Positions 1 to 7,557 of a stretch of DNA of 64,000 nt are shown here, piece by piece. A model generated the notes under the pieces. It had not been told where the DNA came from, searched no databases, and was given only the letters and a program-made list of their open reading frames with translations. Both the position numbers and the translations under genes were made by a program. The number at the start of each line of letters is the position of its first letter. Position 1 is the stretch's first letter. Origin of the DNA: Paenibacillus sp. SC116 (GTDB lineage: Bacteria > Bacillota > Bacilli > Paenibacillales > Paenibacillaceae); NCBI RefSeq assembly GCF_024733555.1, contig NZ_JANIOF010000003.1, positions 186,001 through 250,000 of the forward strand, written 5' to 3'.

Positions 1-53
1 ACTGTGCCGACCACAAAAGCAGCAATGGCTAAAATATATACGCGAAATGGCAA
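1..53 (-). CDS. MFS transporter, N-terminal fragment (cut by window edge)
   Basis: Only 17 codons are visible, read leftwards out of the window. They start at a TTG (53-51) preceded by an AAGGA-like ribosome binding site and encode LPFRVYILAIAAFVVGT. This is a typical first transmembrane helix of AraJ/YdhP-type major facilitator exporters, whose N-termini often read PxRxYxLAxxAFxxGT. The rest lies outside the window, so substrate and length are unknown. The gene is divergent from the acetyltransferase at 192, and a palindrome lies in the shared upstream region. Confidence 0.55.
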   Translation of the reverse strand, partial: MPFRVYILAIAAFVVGT

Positions 54-77
54 AACGACACATCCTTATCTTTAAAA

Positions 78-97
78 GTTACTACTATTATAGTAAC
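78..97. promoter_or_regulatory. Palindromic operator-like site
   Basis: The sequence GTTACTACTATTATAGTAAC contains the inverted arms GTTACTA and TAGTAAC. It lies between the start of the leftward MFS gene and the rightward acetyltransferase gene. The arms resemble the TACT-N-AGTA boxes bound by HxlR/DUF24 regulators such as YodB. That identification is an inference from appearance; no such regulator gene is adjacent within the window. Confidence 0.4.
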
Positions 98-191
98 CTT
101 TTTTGATTGGATCAACGTTTTATTTCAAATTGTCAGGAATAAGATCGGCATGAACATTTTATGTGCAGCAGAAGAAGGAGGATAACTAGCT

Positions 192-704
192 ATGACCGCT
201 ATGTTACATACATCACAGGACGTGAAATTGATCTTTTATCGACCCGAGCATTTAGCTTCATTACAGCAGTTTCAGCTGCCCAAGGAACAGGAGAAATTTA
301 CGGCCTTGCCGATAGAAATGCTGGAAGTAGCGACGGAAGGGCAATATCGCATTGTGATTGAGCATGGCTCAAATGCGGTTGGTTTCTTCCTGCTGCATGC
401 AATGGAGCGAGTGAAGGAATACTCTAAAAATCCGCACGCGATGCTGCTAACTGCACTATCGATTGATTATGCCCAACAGGGAAGAGGATTTGCTAAGCAG
501 GGGATGAAGAAACTAGATCAATTTGTTGAGGAAAATTTTCCGTCGTGTAATGAGATTGTACTAGCGGTCAACTATCGAAATGTAGCTGCTCAGCAGCTAT
601 ATGAGAAAGTGGGATTTATAGATACCGGCAGGAGAAAAGAAGGTCCACGTGGAGAGCAGTGGATTATGAGCTACTTGATTACTGTTGATAGGTGTAGACG
701 ATAG
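192..704 (+). CDS. GNAT family N-acetyltransferase
   Basis: The 170-residue protein fits a single GNAT domain, which transfers an acetyl group from acetyl-CoA to an amine. The acetyl-CoA binding motif A is visible as QQGRGFAKQGMKKL around residues 96-110. It is followed by the typical late strand and helix (NYRNVAAQQLYEKVGF), where GNAT proteins carry the N-A-LYEKxGF signature. The ATG at 192 is preceded by AAGGAGG at good spacing, so it is preferred over the overlapping frame starting at 161. The substrate cannot be deduced. The gene stands alone, ahead of the convergent end of the GAP1 operon. Confidence 0.85.
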   Translation: MTAMLHTSQDVKLIFYRPEHLASLQQFQLPKEQEKFTALPIEMLEVATEGQYRIVIEHGSNAVGFFLLHAMERVKEYSKNPHAMLLTALSIDYAQQGRGFAKQGMKKLDQFVEENFPSCNEIVLAVNYRNVAAQQLYEKVGFIDTGRRKEGPRGEQWIMSYLITVDRCRR

Positions 705-744
705 TATTCTTCAACTTGCGTAGGGGGACATATGGTAAATAGAA

Positions 745-827
745 AGGCCGCCGTTGTTTGAATGAACGTTTTCCATTCGTAAACACTTCTAACGAATCGG
801 AGTTATCGTTCATAAACTAGGCAGCCT
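745..827 (-). terminator. Probable terminator of the GAP1 operon
   Basis: Downstream of the GAP1 stop, read on the minus strand, AGGCTGCC pairs with GGCGGCCT (one G:U). The loop contains further nested pairings (GAACG/CGTTC, ATTCGT/ACGAAT). A T-rich stretch, TTTCTATTT, follows the stem. The acetyltransferase gene ends just to the left, so the element may act on both strands. Confidence 0.5.
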
Positions 828-838
828 GTCTTCATTAC

Positions 839-3718
839 TTACTCACCACTTGGCTGTTTTGGTTCAGATAGCGTGTATGTCTGCTCACCGATTCGAATAC
901 GTGCACCAGCTTGCAGATCCATCTTTTCTGCAAGTGGAAGCTTCACTTCATATGGAGCTGCATCACAAGAAGCCGTCAGTGCTGACAGGGACAATGATTG
1001 CCCTTGTTCCTGTTCATTTGCAGGCAATAAGCTTGCGCTAGCAGGTTTGGATTGCTCTAGAACTTTGCATGGTTCTGTCGATTCGAATTCGAATACGAGC
1101 TGTGTTGTATCGCTATTTGTATTCGTATCCGCATCACTGCCAGTGCCCAAATCATTCTCCGTCTCATCACCCACTGGCGATTGCTTCACCTGTTGCGCAT
1201 AAACAGCAGAAAGTCCAGGAATAGCTGATTGCTCAGCTGAATTCGTTGGGGTTGCAGGATCTGTTGCAGAGCCCTCAGAAGGGGAAACTATGGTCGAATC
1301 GGTTGTTGCAGCGGGTGCGTCTGTAGTTCCAAACACACCGCCTGCATACAATCCCACGACTGTTCCAATTACTACAACGGCTGTACCGAGCGAGAACAAG
1401 ACAACATTTTTACGATTGCGAAATAGTCTAGCCAAAGGCGATGACAATTCATATCGTGCCTTTTCATACACAGGTTCGATTGCTGGTCCAGCTTGCTCAA
1501 AATATTGCTTCCGATACTGGCGAGACTTAAACGCATCGCGATCATGACGTTTAAAATAAGTAACGATCGCTGTTGCATAGTTCGGATGGAGCTTACGAGC
1601 TCGTATAAAGCTTGGATGCGTTTCAGACCAGTTAAAGAACTGGTACAATGTCTCTCGATCTTTTGCATGTGTATGAATAAACTGCAGCATCGTCCCATAC
1701 TCTACAGTACCCTCATCTGTATCCTGACAAAATGCCAATACGAGCTTATCGAATTGGGCGTCTTGCAAATCTTGTTGCAGCCAACGTTGTCCGAGCTTTT
1801 GAACGCGATCAAGTTCAGAAGGGGACAAGTTATCAAATATCGTTGCATCTGGCTTTGTAAACGAAAACCATTGATACGCCGCCAGCATCACAGCAGCTTT
1901 GGCCCGTATGCGTTGATCAAAACGAGCGACCCATGCGCGGAACTCAGCCGCTTCCTCTAGAAAGCCTACTTGCAATAGCTGCTGTTTTGTAACTTGATCC
2001 AAGTCCAGCTCCGTCAACAGGAATTGGTTCGCTGCATACAGCAGCTGCAACAATAAGGGATTGCTGTCCTCGTGTTCTTGCTGTTTTCGTTTAGCTGGCT
2101 GCATTTGCTCTAGTTGGTGGATCTGTTCTAAGACATCGTTCACGGCTCTAACGAGATCTGGAGCGTTACGAAGTTTATCCTCCAAATGATAGTGAGCCAT
2201 CTCGCTATAAGCAGGTAGACTTAGCAATTGGTTGTGCCGTAATGTCCAATCATGTACGATCCGTATGACTTCTTCGGCTGTCTGCGTTTGCTGCAGCTTA
2301 TGATGCAGGAACGGCATAAATAAAGTTCCCGCAAAACCTCCGTTTAGCACTTTATCGAACAAAGGCTTGCTTAGCTCATTGCTGCGCTCAATCAAAGTAT
2401 AGAGAGCGCTCGCTTCCTGCGTACGCTGGGCTGCCAAGGTATGATTAAGGGCACTAATTAAATACCCAATAAAAGCATCATGTATGGAAGTTCCTTTGCG
2501 CTGATTGTATTCTTTGAAACGCTCCGCAACAGAAAGCTCTGGAATATGACGCTGCTTAACGGCTTCGTATTCGCGTTGGAATAACTGTACGAACAAATTG
2601 TTGAGCTGCTGCTTCTTCTGAAGTGCTCCGTCAGGTGCCAAATAGTCCAATAGAGTTTGCAGCACAGGGATTCGATTCTGCTCATACAGCGAATGCTTGC
2701 CTTCTTCAATCTGGAACAATACCGCCAGTTCATGATAGCTCGCTAATGACATGCTGCGAGCAGGTCCCATATCAGAGAGCATCAGATTGGCATAGGCGAA
2801 GAAGCTCGCAGAACGATCCACGCGATCAAGATTCCGCCAAGCAAAGTCTAAATAAGGCTGCTGCGCGAGATCGGCTTCTACGTTCGTAACGCGCTGTGCT
2901 GCGAGATCGAAAGTATAATCCTTCTCAATCGCACGATCTCCCGGACGCAGACTGCCTTTTTCTACGAACATCACATGAATGCCTTTCTTGCTCTGCGGTT
3001 CTTTCGCATAGGAGAGAAAGCCAAGCTGTGCACGAAAAGCATGCGGCATACTTGCATATAAAATGCCCAGCAGCTTCCTAGCAATAGACGAAGTCTGGCT
3101 AATGGGCACGTCCAAGGCAATATAGACCTTCTTCTTGTTCGCAATAGCTGACATTACAGCAAACAGCATCTGTTTGAACATCGTCTCGTCGATACGCAGC
3201 TTTGCCAACACAGAGCGCATGGCAGCAGGGCTTTCAATATTCCACTCCTCCTGCACTTCTGCGGCACTTGCGGTTGGCAGCTCAGCAAGCTCAGGCAGTT
3301 CAGAACCATTTTCAAGCTGGTAGCTGTGTGCAAATGTTGCATGTAACCAAGATACAAAGTTGGTCACAAGTTCTTGCGAGCGTTCCGCAGGAATGACATA
3401 GTTATGTGTGAAAAATGCACTGCGCAGACCAGTAAAGTCAGCAGCTTGATAGACGCTGCATCCAAGCACAATCTGGCCGCTCTCGGTATGGACCAGATGG
3501 ACCGCTTCAGGATATTGCAATTCATCCTTTTCCCCGACATTGCTTAATTGAGCCGGTGCATCGTACATACAGAACGGATGCAGCGTCTTTTTGATAAAGG
3601 CAGGATCTAGACCAATTGAACGGGCAACCGTATCATAGCCTTCCGTTGATCGGAAAATACCGCTCCGCTCACGAGTGTACATTTGCTGCTGGATCAACGG
3701 GGGAGTGGACCGATTCAA
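839..3718 (-). CDS. GAP1-type GTPase-associated protein, membrane anchored
   Basis: The 959-residue protein begins with QQMYTRERSGIF..GYDTVARS, which resembles the N-terminal domain of GAP1 (GTPase-associated protein 1). From memory, GAP1 families were defined computationally by their linkage to TRAFAC-type GTPases. A long helical middle follows, then one transmembrane helix at about residues 769-795. The roughly 165-residue tail is Ser/Thr/Asp-rich and contains two Cys. The tail is predicted to lie outside the cytoplasm, with the large N-terminal part inside. The start is a TTG overlapping the TGA of the GTPase gene (TTGA), with a GGGGAG ribosome binding site, so the two are translationally coupled. 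The biochemical role is unknown; regulating or sensing the GTPase state is an inference. Confidence 0.65.
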   Translation of the reverse strand: MNRSTPPLIQQQMYTRERSGIFRSTEGYDTVARSIGLDPAFIKKTLHPFCMYDAPAQLSNVGEKDELQYPEAVHLVHTESGQIVLGCSVYQAADFTGLRSAFFTHNYVIPAERSQELVTNFVSWLHATFAHSYQLENGSELPELAELPTASAAEVQEEWNIESPAAMRSVLAKLRIDETMFKQMLFAVMSAIANKKKVYIALDVPISQTSSIARKLLGILYASMPHAFRAQLGFLSYAKEPQSKKGIHVMFVEKGSLRPGDRAIEKDYTFDLAAQRVTNVEADLAQQPYLDFAWRNLDRVDRSASFFAYANLMLSDMGPARSMSLASYHELAVLFQIEEGKHSLYEQNRIPVLQTLLDYLAPDGALQKKQQLNNLFVQLFQREYEAVKQRHIPELSVAERFKEYNQRKGTSIHDAFIGYLISALNHTLAAQRTQEASALYTLIERSNELSKPLFDKVLNGGFAGTLFMPFLHHKLQQTQTAEEVIRIVHDWTLRHNQLLSLPAYSEMAHYHLEDKLRNAPDLVRAVNDVLEQIHQLEQMQPAKRKQQEHEDSNPLLLQLLYAANQFLLTELDLDQVTKQQLLQVGFLEEAAEFRAWVARFDQRIRAKAAVMLAAYQWFSFTKPDATIFDNLSPSELDRVQKLGQRWLQQDLQDAQFDKLVLAFCQDTDEGTVEYGTMLQFIHTHAKDRETLYQFFNWSETHPSFIRARKLHPNYATAIVTYFKRHDRDAFKSRQYRKQYFEQAGPAIEPVYEKARYELSSPLARLFRNRKNVVLFSLGTAVVVIGTVVGLYAGGVFGTTDAPAATTDSTIVSPSEGSATDPATPTNSAEQSAIPGLSAVYAQQVKQSPVGDETENDLGTGSDADTNTNSDTTQLVFEFESTEPCKVLEQSKPASASLLPANEQEQGQSLSLSALTASCDAAPYEVKLPLAEKMDLQAGARIRIGEQTYTLSEPKQPSGE

Positions 3719-4977
3719 TGTTCTTCTCTCCCCTCAATATAGTTGAGCTTATGCAGCAGCCAGACGAACGGCTCATCGACCCGGATCGGATTGACGACGC
3801 CTTGCAGCTTCTGATTGACCGGATTGCTACCTAGTGCAGACACGGCGAAGTAAGACGTGTTCGTAAAGTAAACGTCCATGGTGCCTTTGAATGGGCGGTC
3901 TACTTTTTCAATAAAGCGACGTACTTCTCCATCAATATTTGCTTGCTCCGTCAAGTTGAGATATTTGCGATGCACCATATTGTTGAAAATGTTGCTGTTA
4001 GGCTTCAAATAGTCATCGCCTTCATCTGCCAGCGTATGGAGCATATCGCTCTTTGTTAAAACAACAGCCGTTGGAATATCTGTCTTCGTGTTTTGTTCAT
4101 ACGCAATAAAGTCCCCGAACATCGTCAGCACAACATCACGCGGCTCATCATATTGAGATACCCATTCACCAGGGTTATCGCCAATGTTGATGCGAATCTT
4201 CTCACGAATCGAACGAATTTGCAGCGGATCGACCATAAATAGAATGCCGGCGGAGTTTTTGATGTGCTGGCCATGCAATCCGAGATAGTCTTGATCCACC
4301 ATGCCTTCCCCGGCAACATCGAAGAATACGAGTGTTAGCGGCGGCTTCGTTTCATCCTTGAATACGAACTGGAAAATAAACGGCTCCTGCATTCTCTCTT
4401 TCTGAGTCGACGCAAGCAGATCTCCGCGCTCGAATAATGGTTCTTCGTACATCGTACGGAACTTGCGGCTAATCTCGGCATTGAGCGGCATACAAGCAGC
4501 ATCGAAATGATCGGCAGTCCGATGCTGCAGCGTATGAATGAGTGATGTCATATACACTGATTTACCGACCTGAGAAGCGCCGATGATCGAAATAATATTG
4601 CTTGGCACTTTGCCCGCCGTAATCGGCAATTCGTTGTGACACTTTGGACAAAGCCTGCGGCGAGTCGTAACACCGTAACGATCATTGAGTCCCAATAGGA
4701 CGTGATCCGAGTAAATATGATGCTCTTCTGGGATGTCGCGTGGATATAGAATGGCCTCCATATCGTATACCGAATCAAGTCCGAACCGCTCGCGGTATCG
4801 ATTCAATGGTTCATCTTCACGAAGGGCATAATCTTCATCGTCCTCACGATGGTGAGTCGCACGGAATACAACCTCATCAGGCGTAAATTTGCTGAAACAG
4901 TATGGACACACAATATCGTAAAAAAGCGGCTTAGGCGCAGCTTGAGGTTTCTTTTTGAATAGATCAAAAATACCCAT
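3715..4977 (-). CDS. Zinc-ribbon P-loop GTPase partner of GAP1
   Basis: The 420-residue protein carries two CPxC knuckles (C24/C27 and near residue 112) that can form one split zinc ribbon around an acidic insert. The GTPase core has a P-loop GASQVGKS near residue 134, a G3-like DVAG near 220 and a G4 TKSD near 309. The order and TKxD motif mark a TRAFAC-type GTPase rather than an ATPase. It probably belongs to the double-GTPase-like families linked to GAP1. AAGGAGG precedes the ATG. It lies 13 bp downstream of the 211-residue gene and overlaps GAP1 by 4 bp. No membrane segment is seen, so it is probably cytoplasmic and acts with GAP1. Confidence 0.75.
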   Translation of the reverse strand: MGIFDLFKKKPQAAPKPLFYDIVCPYCFSKFTPDEVVFRATHHREDDEDYALREDEPLNRYRERFGLDSVYDMEAILYPRDIPEEHHIYSDHVLLGLNDRYGVTTRRRLCPKCHNELPITAGKVPSNIISIIGASQVGKSVYMTSLIHTLQHRTADHFDAACMPLNAEISRKFRTMYEEPLFERGDLLASTQKERMQEPFIFQFVFKDETKPPLTLVFFDVAGEGMVDQDYLGLHGQHIKNSAGILFMVDPLQIRSIREKIRINIGDNPGEWVSQYDEPRDVVLTMFGDFIAYEQNTKTDIPTAVVLTKSDMLHTLADEGDDYLKPNSNIFNNMVHRKYLNLTEQANIDGEVRRFIEKVDRPFKGTMDVYFTNTSYFAVSALGSNPVNQKLQGVVNPIRVDEPFVWLLHKLNYIEGREEH

Positions 4978-4990
4978 GTTGTCTTCCTCC

Positions 4991-5626
4991 TTATTCCGGA
5001 ATCAATTCATACACCTGACCATAGTGGCGTCCATCGGTGAAGAAGAGTCGGATGTAGTCGTCCTTGCCAATCTCGATAACTGGCAGTACGGTCTTTCCAG
5101 CAACAAATGACTCGACGAACGGATAGACGGTTCCATCCTCTTTGTTGACTGGATGTCCGCCTTGCTTTTTTACGTAACAAAGTACGTCTTTGGCTAAGGG
5201 TACTTCCGTCGTTACTTGAATTTGCACCGTCTTGTAGCGCTTGAACCATCCGCTGCTTTGGCGAATGGAATAATAGATACGGGCCTTGCCTGTGCTAATG
5301 AAAATGCGGTTTCGTCCATCAGGTTGACGAACGAGCGCTGTTCCTTCGTCGATAGTCAGGGTGGCGTATACCGTATAGGCTAGTCTTCCAATCTCGTCGA
5401 TTCGTTCATGGTAGCCATTGTTGGCTTTGTACTCATTTTTCGTATATAACTTAAGGCTGCTTGGCGACGGAGTTTCCTGTTCTTGTCCATCAGCAGGCGC
5501 TCGCTGAATATATACCGCTTGTACACCTTCAGGCCATAGCCAGCGCAGTGTGCATCGGTCTTCATCTATTTTGTAGGTTAGGTCTCGAACGATTGGTGTC
5601 GTTGAATCCGCATCGATAACGTGCAT
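4991..5626 (-). CDS. Small beta-rich protein of the GTPase operon
   Basis: This 211-residue protein was not recognised by family. The sequence alternates short hydrophobic and charged stretches typical of beta sandwiches. The N-terminal half (IVRDLTYKIDEDRCTLRW...VYIQRA) resembles a fibronectin type III or Ig-like fold, and a second beta unit follows after about residue 115. No signal peptide or transmembrane helix is visible, so it is probably cytoplasmic. It is the first gene of the GTPase-GAP1 trio, with an AGGGGG ribosome binding site, and lies 13 bp before the GTPase gene. An adaptor or scaffold role is inferred from context only. Confidence 0.6.
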   Translation of the reverse strand: MHVIDADSTTPIVRDLTYKIDEDRCTLRWLWPEGVQAVYIQRAPADGQEQETPSPSSLKLYTKNEYKANNGYHERIDEIGRLAYTVYATLTIDEGTALVRQPDGRNRIFISTGKARIYYSIRQSSGWFKRYKTVQIQVTTEVPLAKDVLCYVKKQGGHPVNKEDGTVYPFVESFVAGKTVLPVIEIGKDDYIRLFFTDGRHYGQVYELIPE

Positions 5627-6174
5627 GTAGTATAGCCCCCTGCATATGACAGTGTGACGTTGTTTGTAGCTTATGTTTTGTTTCTATCGTTTCAATCGTT
5701 TCGATCCCTAATGGAATCCATTCCGTGAATTGAAATTTCTTACAGAGCCTGAATGTTAAGTATTAAATAAGGTAGCACGGAACAGCACTATATTCGCGTA
5801 ATCACTCACATAAGCGCATCATTAGCGCATAACATGCGAGTTCATAACATATTCATGCATAGCACATGAGTGAGTGCATATATTATGCCGCTACGGACAA
5901 AAGTACAGCTATTTTAAGTGGAAAACCCCATTTTGCTATAGATAAGGACAAATGTGCAGTTATTTTCCTCGATCCGGTACTTAAATGGGCAAAGAACCCG
6001 AAATAACTGTATTTTTGACGTTATTCGCCCAAATAAGCACATTTACAGATTAAATAACTGCACAATTGTCGCTAATCTAAATTAGGAACTCTCCACGAAG
6101 GTAGATTAGTCCGCTTCCGCCTAAAAAGCGCTACCGCAAGGATAAATATGAACGAGCGAAAAGCCTCGTTTTAA
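5627..6174. other. Intergenic spacer inside the system, holding a repeat element
   Basis: This 548 bp gap divides the minus-strand block into an upstream part (vWA-tubulin-812-vWA) and a downstream part (211-GTPase-GAP1). No ORF is convincing. The right half carries the inverted repeat element listed separately. The left part (about 5640-5890) is AT-rich and presumably contains the promoter of the downstream trio, but no clear -35/-10 pair was identified. Confidence 0.5.
5895..6070. repeat. Dispersed inverted-repeat element, copy 1 (four 51 bp-spaced units, ++--)
   Basis: Units related to GACAAAWGTGCAGTTATTTT start near 5896 and 5947 in forward orientation. Inverted units (AAATAACTG...GTC) lie at 6001-6019 and 6052-6070, with a weaker one near 6031. 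Spacing between units in the same orientation is 51 bp. Unit 1 can pair with the last unit and unit 2 with the first inverted one, giving a long potential hairpin. The same element with the same architecture recurs at 24759-24936, where the sequence between units is also related. Confidence 0.7.
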
Positions 6175-7461
6175 TCAAAATCCGTGACTGCGGCTGTCTT
6201 TCGGCTTCTCGGTAAACTCCTCGCTCGCGCCTCTGCCTGATGAACGGCCTGGACGGTGCGTGTTGTCGCGCAGCGTATAGTTTTCCTTTATCGGAACCAC
6301 TAGTGTAAATACGGAAATAATGCCTGCCAGCACCAAGTCTGCGATCAATCGGACTACGCTGTCCAGCACGATAATACCTGTCAGACCAGCCTCCAGAACG
6401 AGGCCAGCCAATAGTCCAGCTACTGCACCGCCGATAGCAAAGCTGCGGGCCAAATAGCGATTGTCGAACATAAGCCCAAGCGCTAGGCCAATCGCTGCTC
6501 CGATCAACACGATAGCTACGACGCGCAAAATGCTGTAGTAGGTGTTATCCGCAGTTGGACCTGTACGCTCGGTAATGAGCGTGCGATTGTCTATTTTCTC
6601 ATAAATGTCTTGGAAGACGAATGATAGCTGATTTGCTTCCGAAACATCATAGTACTGTCCGCCTGTGCGTTCCGCAATTTGCTGCAGCAGGTTGGAGCCT
6701 GCCTTTTCAAATAGGCTCAGCCCAATCGTGTTGACGGCAATATGCTGTGCTGCATACTCGGAGGTAGCAGCATCCAGGTTCATTTCACTCACACCATCTG
6801 ATAATAGAACAACCATTGTACCGCGCATGCTGTCGGCTTGTTCTTTAATATGCTGCATGGCTTCGTCAAGCGCCCGCGCAATATCCGTTCCACCATCTGT
6901 CGTCTTCTGTGCGTCCAATTTAGCATAGACGCTGTCTTTGGCTGCTTGGTCCTTTACTTGAATAAATGGCTGTAAAACAGCCGCTTGATCGTTAAATTCT
7001 ACGATCGCAACTCGTTTGTCTGCATCCATCTGTGCGATCATGCGCTTGGCTGCTTCATTGCGATCATTATTAGGGTCTGTTCTGTTCATGCTGCCTGAAT
7101 TGTCTATGACGAGCACGATATCTTTGACCTTCTTCGCTCCTCCGAGCTGAAGCCCATAGACGAATTGCAGGGCAAGTCCTACGACGAACAACAGAACCAA
7201 TGTAGCTGGAGCGATATATTTCCATGACGCCCCTGCATAACGTTGGCGCCATGAGGCACCGTTAAGGCGAGGGGACATCAGCTCAGCAATAAGGGCACCT
7301 AGTCCGATACATAACGCGAGTACGCCAAAGTACAAGCCAACCAGCACCGCATTCGGTACTTCACCAGACAGCTGGTACAAGAGTACTTCGCCTAAAATGA
7401 AGCCAACGCCGCCTCCGATAAGGCTGAACAGCACTAGCATCAAGTTCAATTTACGCTGCAT
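6175..7461 (-). CDS. Membrane vWA-domain protein
   Basis: The 428-residue protein has hydrophobic helices at about residues 10-28, 37-60 and 72-92. A von Willebrand factor A domain follows, with an intact MIDAS motif DNSGSM (DxSxS) near residue 120 and the later LLSDG. After the vWA domain there are further hydrophobic segments (about 315-390) and a short charged Arg/Ser/Glu-rich C-terminus. The vWA domain should bind a divalent cation and mediate protein-protein contact; its side of the membrane depends on the uncertain helix count. Ribosome binding site GAGAGGAAA precedes the ATG. It follows the 812-residue gene after a 96 bp gap with a perfect hairpin. Confidence 0.75.
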   Translation of the reverse strand: MQRKLNLMLVLFSLIGGGVGFILGEVLLYQLSGEVPNAVLVGLYFGVLALCIGLGALIAELMSPRLNGASWRQRYAGASWKYIAPATLVLLFVVGLALQFVYGLQLGGAKKVKDIVLVIDNSGSMNRTDPNNDRNEAAKRMIAQMDADKRVAIVEFNDQAAVLQPFIQVKDQAAKDSVYAKLDAQKTTDGGTDIARALDEAMQHIKEQADSMRGTMVVLLSDGVSEMNLDAATSEYAAQHIAVNTIGLSLFEKAGSNLLQQIAERTGGQYYDVSEANQLSFVFQDIYEKIDNRTLITERTGPTADNTYYSILRVVAIVLIGAAIGLALGLMFDNRYLARSFAIGGAVAGLLAGLVLEAGLTGIIVLDSVVRLIADLVLAGIISVFTLVVPIKENYTLRDNTHRPGRSSGRGASEEFTEKPKDSRSHGF

Positions 7462-7489
7462 CGTAATATTTCCTCTCTATTGAATAATG

Positions 7490-7534
7490 GCGAGAGCAGG
7501 GAAAGACACTGTGAAGCGTCAGTCCTGCTCTCGC
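7490..7534. other. Intercistronic hairpin between the 812-residue and vWA genes
   Basis: GCGAGAGCAGG (7490-7500) and CCTGCTCTCGC (7524-7534) form a perfect 11 bp stem with a 23 nt loop. On the transcribed minus strand no U-run follows. It is therefore more likely an RNA-processing or stability element, or a leaky attenuator, than a full terminator. Confidence 0.55.
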
Positions 7535-7557
7535 TGTTAAAGGTTGCGTTTATCATG

